64,000 nt of DNA from contig OX638132.1 of the NCBI GenBank assembly GCA_951804985.1, positions 24,590,617 through 24,654,616 of the forward strand, written 5' to 3'. The translations under genes and the position numbers were made by a program. Numbering within the stretch: position 1 is the stretch's first letter; the number at the start of each line of letters is the position of its first letter. The notes under the pieces are model-generated. The model had not been told where the DNA came from. It saw only the letters and a program-made list of their open reading frames with translations, and made no database searches. Origin of the DNA: Dryomyza anilis. Taxonomy: Eukaryota > Arthropoda > Insecta > Diptera > Dryomyzidae. Below are positions 58,640 through 64,000 of the stretch, piece by piece.

Positions 58640-58720
58640 TAAACAGTCGCACCAAATGTGGGCGTGATTGGACCAGTGGGCATGGCAGCCCCCATAGAAG
58701 GTACATTTTCAAGACGGCTT
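58640..58720 (+). mobile_element. Helitron 5' module, fragment
   Basis: CACCAAATGTGGGCGTGATT, GGACCAGTGGGCATGGCAGC and CCCCATAGAAGGTACATTTT match the GGGGGGTGCCACGCCCAGTG module of Helitron A (inverted, 7880-7950). Confidence 0.7.
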
Positions 58721-58731
58721 ATGTCGACAGT

Positions 58732-59190
58732 GCGGATTTTTATAGTCGGTCGGGCCCGACTATGGAATACCCTACACCTTTGGAGGGGATATTAATGTGG
58801 GACATTTAATTGCATACCTTAATTTTAAAGATTTTAATTATGCTGAACTCCCCACCCTCATAATATTATTCACATATCAGAACTTTACGTCTTATATCCC
58901 CATAAATTAAAAAAATTATATAATAGTATAAACGAGTTGGGAAAGTTAGGTCACATGGGTAAGTTCGGTCACATGTGGCGGATTTTTATAGTCGATCGGG
59001 CCCGACTATGGAATACCCTACACCTTTGGTAGGGATATTAATATGGGATATTTAATTGCATACCTTAATTTTAAAGATTTTAATTATGCTGAAACTCCCC
59101 ACCCTCAGAATATTATTCATAAATCAGAAATTTACGTCTTATATCCCCATAAATTAAAAAATTTATATAATAGTATAAAAAACTAATAAA
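58732..59190. repeat. 246-bp-offset tandem duplication of the mini-me left part
   Basis: 58732-58932 and 58978-59180 are nearly identical (GCGGATTTTTATAGTCG, TCGGGCCCGACTATGGAATA, CATACCTTAATTTTAAAG, ATATCCCCATAAATTAAAAA). Between them is the extra left-end sequence GTTGGGAAAGTTAGGTCACA, repeated as GTTCGGTCACATG. Confidence 0.9.
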
Positions 59191-59633
59191 AAAAAATAGA
59201 AACATATAATTAGGCGGACAACGTCTATATTTAAAATTTTGAAAGGCTAATATTTCATAGATTTGATTTTAATAATTTACGGATCAAATTTTCACTATGA
59301 AATCCCGGGAAATAATGAAAAAAAAAAGTGGGCGGATCACGCCCATTTTTGGACCACATATTTTAAGGTGAATTATAACAATACGTTTTAAATTTTATAC
59401 TTATATCTTGAATACTTTTCGAGTTATTAGTTCCTAAATAGTTATATAAAAGTGTCTTGTATGGAAAGTGGGCGTGTCCGTTGACCGATTTGGCTCATTT
59501 TGAAACTCAGTTCCTACTTTTGGCTAAAATATAACAATACGAAATTTTATCGCATTCTGATCAGTATTTCTCAAGTTATTCTGTATTCGGACAGCAAGAC
59601 AGCAAGACAGCAAGACGGACAGACAGACAGACC

Positions 59634-59673
<40 letters not shown>

Positions 59674-59807
59674 CACAGACGGACTCGTGTAGTGATGCTG
59701 ATCAAGAATATGTATACTTTTCCATACCGGACACGCCTCCTAAGGGGCGTTACAATATATGCACAAAGTTAATATACCCTGTACCTCATAGGTGTAGGGT
59801 ATAAAAA
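58933..59807 (+). mobile_element. Mini-me-type element, copy B, nearly complete
   Basis: Left signature, AAGTGGGCGGATCACGCCCA, GGGCGTGTCCGTTGACCGAT, a GACA tract (59607-59680) preceded by (ACAGCAAG)n, the core ATGCTGATCAAGAATATGTA, CCGGACACGCCTCCTAAGG and CATAGGTGTAGGGTATAAAA. About 875 bp. The sequence CGTGTCCGTTGACCGATTT is shared by copies A and, approximately, D. Confidence 0.83.
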
Positions 59808-60075
59808 TCTTACCACTTCTCCGGGAAGAATTTTATGGGGATGAATTCTACAGGGAAATATTTTACGGGGAAGTATTTCACGAGCAAGAATTTTACGGGG
59901 AAGTATTCTACGGGAAGAATTCCACGGAGAGAATTCTACGTGAAGAAGTCCATGGGGAAGAATTCTACGGGGAAAAGTCTTCGTGGAAGAATTGAGAAAA
60001 GTTGTTTTTGCGGAGAATTATTTTTTTTGGTTACTACTTTTATAACAGTAATTTAAAAAAAAACATCTACATGAT
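59808..60075 (+). mobile_element. Helitron interior fragment with GGGAAGAATTCTACG minisatellite
   Basis: About twelve 15-bp units (59815-59995), then GAGAAAAGTTGTTTTTGCGG and AGAATTATTTTTTTTGGTTA, matching 14205-14255 of Helitron B. The frame 59835-60056 (S-T-G-K-N repeats) is an artefact of the 15-bp period. Confidence 0.82.
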
Positions 60076-60248
60076 ATCGTTAATCGATGAATAGCAAATC
60101 AAACAGCTGCTAGAATAATATATTAAAACAACTTTAGTGGAATCAAATGTTTTATTGGTAAAGGGTCAAACTAGTCAATCAGGACTTGTTCTTTTATATA
60201 TACAGATTGTAACTAATTTCAAAGCAGTTAAATAAAATTCAGTTCTGG

Positions 60249-60278
60249 AATAAATAAATAAATAAACAAATAAAAAAA

Positions 60279-60309
<31 letters not shown>

Positions 60310-60365
60310 ATATATGAATAAATAAATAAACAAATAAATAAATAAAAAATAAATAAAAAATAATT
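60249..60365. repeat. (AAAT)n microsatellite
   Basis: About 28 units with AAAC and AAAAAT interruptions. It yields a spurious poly-F/I/Y/L frame on the minus strand. Confidence 0.93.
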
Positions 60366-61344
60366 AAAACTAATTTTCCACCAAGCATTTCATTGCTTTT
60401 TTCCAGCACCTGTCTGTGTAGCATCCTGAGCATCACATCAACTCAAGGTGTGATGACATTTCAGGTCAAATTGATTATCGATTTTGGCTTAAATCGAAGC
60501 ACTTTCTTTCATATTTAGGTATGCATTTTTTGTGATTTTACGGTTCATGTGTGTTGGTTTATACGCTTGATTATACAAGGGGAATGAGGGGGCTCCATGT
60601 CTGTATGTTGATCAATTTTTTAATTGGCTTTTTGTTTTCAAATTTTTCGACATTTTTTGAAAAACCTTTATATTACGGTTATATGTAATTGAAGATAAAC
60701 AAAACCAGTGTGGAAGTTAAGGCAGATGTGAAATTTTAATGTAGGAATTTTTGATAGTTAGTGTGATGAAGATAGTAAGAATTATGAAAGATATAGTCGA
60801 TCTATGCAGAATATTAATTGCCTAAACGTATGTTATAATGCTATATACTGACAGAATTTCATTTTATTGTTAGAATTTGAGGAATTTAGGAATTGTTAAA
60901 AAGATCATTAAAAAAAGGGGTTTTTAACGTAAACAAATAAAATGTTAGTGTTATATTAAGGTATTTAAACAGAAAGGCGCATAATCATAGGCAATTTAAA
61001 ATCAATTTTAAATATAAAATCAGCTTTTTGACAATTTATTCTATACAAAAATTGTCAAAAAAAATCGAATTTATTTTTAAAGTCGACTTTAAATTTTCTA
61101 TGACTATGCGCCAATTATTCGGGTCATAGGCCACAATCGGCTGATCATGAAACGACAAAAATTATACTCGAAAACAATAAGAAATTCATTAATTAGGTAA
61201 TTATGCGAAATAAATATATAAAAAATAATTAAATAATATAATTAATTCAATACAAATTGCTTTCTAGCTTGTGATGTATAAAATATGTGAACCTATGCGC
61301 CAATGGAAATATAATTTTTTTTTATATATGGTTCTGTGTGCGGA
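60366..61344. other. AT-rich DNA with small mini-me traces
   Basis: GTGTGGAAGTTAAGGCAGATG at 60709 and the next 100 bp look like a decayed mini-me left end (compare 40488-40600). CGACTTTAAATTTTCTATGAC near 61083 reverses ATAGGCAATTTAAAATC near 60987, a small imperfect palindrome. Confidence 0.4.
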
Positions 61345-61480
61345 AATGAGCCAATTCGGTCAACGGACACGCCCACCTCCCTTACAAATTTTAGATACAC
61401 AATTAAACATCCCAGATAATATTCTAACCAAAGTGTAGTGTATTCCATAGTCGTGCCCGATCGACATTAATTCTCACCCA
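61345..61480 (-). mobile_element. Mini-me-type element, copy D, internally deleted
   Basis: CAATTCGGTCAACGGACACG and CCCACCTCCCTTACAA are followed within 60 bp by TATTCCATAGTCGTGCCCGA, joining sequences that lie 400 bp or more apart in copy B. Confidence 0.65.
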
Positions 61481-61689
61481 TTCCTTTGTATTATGAAGAA
61501 ATATAATAATAAATGTATCTTCTCATAATGTTTTTTTTTTTTCAAGGAACAGAAAAATAGAATTGATATATTTACGCAACTATAATACATAGAGAAAATT
61601 TTACATAAATAAGTAAACACTTTCTTAAAATAAAATTTCAATTGTAGAATTCGACTACCTTATGCTCAGCGACTCAAAAGTGGCAACTA

Positions 61690-62710
61690 CCTCAATCTCA
61701 GACTTGCTACCTAGGAGGTTACCACAACCTCATGTTTACTGACTAGAATGTTGGCGCAAATCCTTTATCAGTTGTTGCCGCAACCTAATTGTTTGGTACG
61801 GCAATTTATTTGGTTGCCGCAACAAATCAGATTTTAGTGTTTATACTCGATTTTGTTGACTATTTTTTATGGCAGCAATATGCATTTTTTATAGACACTT
61901 CTGGGCCATTCCACACCAAATCGACCAGCGGTTGGAACTTACCTTCTTCGATTTCAATGAAATTTGGGCAGCTGATAAAGGTTATTGAGATATGCATTGA
62001 CCAATTTTATTTTTTTCGACCACTACTTCTAGAGATACAGTGCTTCAAAGTTACAAAAAATGGGCCAAAAATCACTTTTGAATGGTTGTTTATATTTCAA
62101 TGTTAGAAACTTCGTTGATGGCTCGTTTTAAAGGTAATTGGACAGGCTTTAAGAATAATTAACTTGTAAATTCTTAACTTTAACATGCGGCCCGTGGTCA
62201 TTATCCTAGCACTTCAAAAAAAGGACCCTTTTTAAAATTCTAAAAAAAATCACATATTTTGGTTGATTTAATACAAATGTTCCTGCCAAATTTTAAGATG
62301 GCTAGCAATTTAAAATAAAAGCAGACAAATATATTATGCTCAAAAGTAAAATGTTTACCCATTTCTCTCAATGGTTTTTTCATTTACACAATACTAGTTA
62401 ATCCGTGTACTTTTTTAAAGCCATTTACATAACAACATTAACAAAAATATTTTTTTAAGTAAAATAATTAAAAAAAATCAATAATGAAGTATTTTATATT
62501 ATGTATTAGGAAAAAAGCTCTAATGGAGTCTAAATTATACACACAGAATAGAGATTTGTTGCGCCAACCAATTCTTTGCCCAACCAACTTATTCGGATCT
62601 CTCAACCGCTTAGTGGGTTGTTATTGTCAAAATAAACATAGTTTTAGTTTGTACTGCAACCAATTTCGATTTAGTACAGATTTAGAACCATTAGGAGTGT
62701 GTGTAGACTA
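61690..62710. mobile_element. Probable inverted-repeat element with GCAACAAATC arms
   Basis: TTGGTTGCCGCAACAAATC (61809) is approximately inverted at GATTTGTTGCGCCAACCA (62549). TTGCCGCAACCTAATTG pairs loosely with AGTTGGTTGGGC sequences in the right arm. The interior (61895-62340) contains CATTCCACACCAAATCGACC and CATGCGGCCCGTGGTCATTA, probably another dispersed repeat. 62537-62710, with TACACACA and TGTGTGTA ends, could be a separate small MITE. Confidence 0.45.
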
Positions 62711-63290
62711 ATATTTCATGTGTATAAACTAATATGGCAGTTCTGCCAGCAAATTTGTAAACCATTCTATTTAACCGAATGAAGTTAGTTGGTACAATTA
62801 ACTTATAAAATAAAATAAGTTATTTTATAAGTTTACGCTGTGTTCCAATCAATTATTTAATATGAGATATTTATATAAACATATTATATATTAGTGTAAA
62901 AGCATGTTCTTAATATGGAGCACACGTAATGAAAATCAAATGCTTTTTAATTCCACGAAGCCCACACTTTCTACAAATGACAAGGGTTTGTTTGACATTT
63001 TTCTCTTCCTCCCTAACAAATTTGCTTATCCAATGCTTTCAACTAGGTACAATGCCATCATCATCGTACCTTCATCATCCCAGAAAGGTATCATCATTAT
63101 CATTATCACCGCGTCTGTCAATGTTATTGCTCGTCTGGCACAATTGATAACGTCTGTCGCATAACGTTCGACGCTGCCAGCAAAATATTTAATTTGCCAA
63201 ACGAATTCGAAATGAGACAAAACAAAACGACACGAATTAAATCCAAGTCAAATAATTTTAATTTAATTTTTGCACAAACAACATTCTAGC
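62711..63290. other. AT-rich DNA, no recognised feature
   Basis: CATCATCATCGTACC and CATCATTATCATTATCACC runs near 63057-63108 make overlapping short frames on both strands; none is convincing. Confidence 0.4.
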
Positions 63291-64000
63291 ACATAAATAA
63301 CTCGACAACTGAATGGCGCTGCAATGCACGACACCATTGCAACTCGTCATATTAACGAGAGCAACGTGAGACCAAACAACGATGATGACTACTACTTGTT
63401 GAAAACTGACTTAAGTTGGAATCTAAGCTGAAGCACAGCATCCTACTGCTCCGCATCGTCCGTCCAGCAATATCCTGAAAATCAGCGAAAAGATGACACA
63501 ACATAAACGGAAATTTAATCAACAACGAAGACGAAAGGTCGCCAAGCGGTTGCTAGTTGGCGAGATGATTGAATTTTAAGTGTTTATTTGAGTGTCTAAA
63601 TTCAATGCAATCGTGGGAATTGACTGGCACCGAAACCGGAACCGGATGCAGCATGAAACGACGACGCGCTGTCAGCTCTGTCAATAGTCCCAGCTTCATG
63701 GCATCAACATCACTATCAGCATCATTCGCAGCATTCTCAACCAACTATTCATCGTCGTTGTCGTCGTCGTTGTACGTCGAGCCATCGTCTGTCCATCATA
63801 ATACCAGGCATTGAAGTGCTTAATAATTTCAATGCAAATCTTTCGTGTACCGCGCCATCTATGAACAACGTTACCCCAACAAACCTCCGAACAAACGACC
63901 GACCACAACGTTGATTCCCTGATGAGAATTTGGATAACAATAGAAGCATCAAGTGGAAAATCAAAGGATTTTTAATTTAATACCTGACCACGATATCTAC
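63291..64000 (+). other. GC-richer, CAA/CGA-rich block; possible 5' exon or promoter-proximal DNA
   Basis: Composition changes sharply here. The plus strand is rich in CAAC, ACGA and GACGA words, like long untranslated leaders of fly genes. An ATG frame at 63605-63814 gives 69 residues (starting M-Q-S-W-E, serine-rich later), preceded by short upstream ATGs such as the 4-codon frame at 63565. I see no conserved domain and no certain splice site. The block runs to the window edge, so a gene may lie to the right. Alternative: non-coding regulatory DNA. Confidence 0.35.

Noticed and set aside
60239..60436. Hydrophobic minus-strand frame
   Set aside because: It is the (AAAT)n microsatellite.

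Overview
The window is AT-rich, gene-poor eukaryotic DNA, most likely heterochromatin or a very large intron/intergenic region of a higher fly (Diptera). The basis is: complex satellites, abundant non-autonomous Helitrons, elements with the dipteran mini-me layout (a conserved core ending TGATCAAGAATATATATAC next to a GTCY/GACR proto-microsatellite), a tRNA-derived SINE and many TA- or 8-bp-TSD DNA transposons. The species assignment is inference. I found no protein-coding gene I would defend. The longest reading frames are products of 15-bp minisatellites, of T-rich low complexity, or lack an ATG start.

Layout. 1-9975 is one satellite array (149-bp monomer, with 139-bp and 97-bp variant monomers and a higher-order duplication of about 2.64 kb), interrupted at 7461-8220 by a Helitron inserted cleanly between A and T of a monomer. 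9976-19250 is a transposon cluster: a 1.2-kb hAT-type element with 8-bp TSDs, a repeat with GGGTAAAGTGGGAAAC inverted ends, two Helitrons joined head-to-tail with no spacer (12996-13369 and 13370-14395), a third complete Helitron on the other strand (15730-16892) and a decayed fourth. 21194-23223 is about 2 kb of a nearly pure octamer satellite, TTGATTTA. 24-37 kb holds MITEs, inverted-repeat elements, T-rich arrays joined to Helitron 5' ends, mini-me copies and a TA-flanked transposon. 39-42 kb is a nested stack (SINE, Helitron 5' piece, A-rich DNA, mini-me, A-rich DNA, half a hAT). 44-48 kb holds several long inverted repeats and a set of recurrent GC-rich motifs at about 167-bp spacing. 49-62 kb repeats the same families.

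The least repetitive, more GC-rich blocks are 28.6-29.0, 35.1-35.5, 42.5-44.1, 52.0-52.4, 53.9-54.95 and 63.3-64.0 kb. The last resembles an untranslated first exon or promoter-proximal region of a gene lying to the right of the window, but I cannot prove it.

No genes here work together. The organisation is one of repeat families inserting into each other and of simple satellites expanding inside or next to them.
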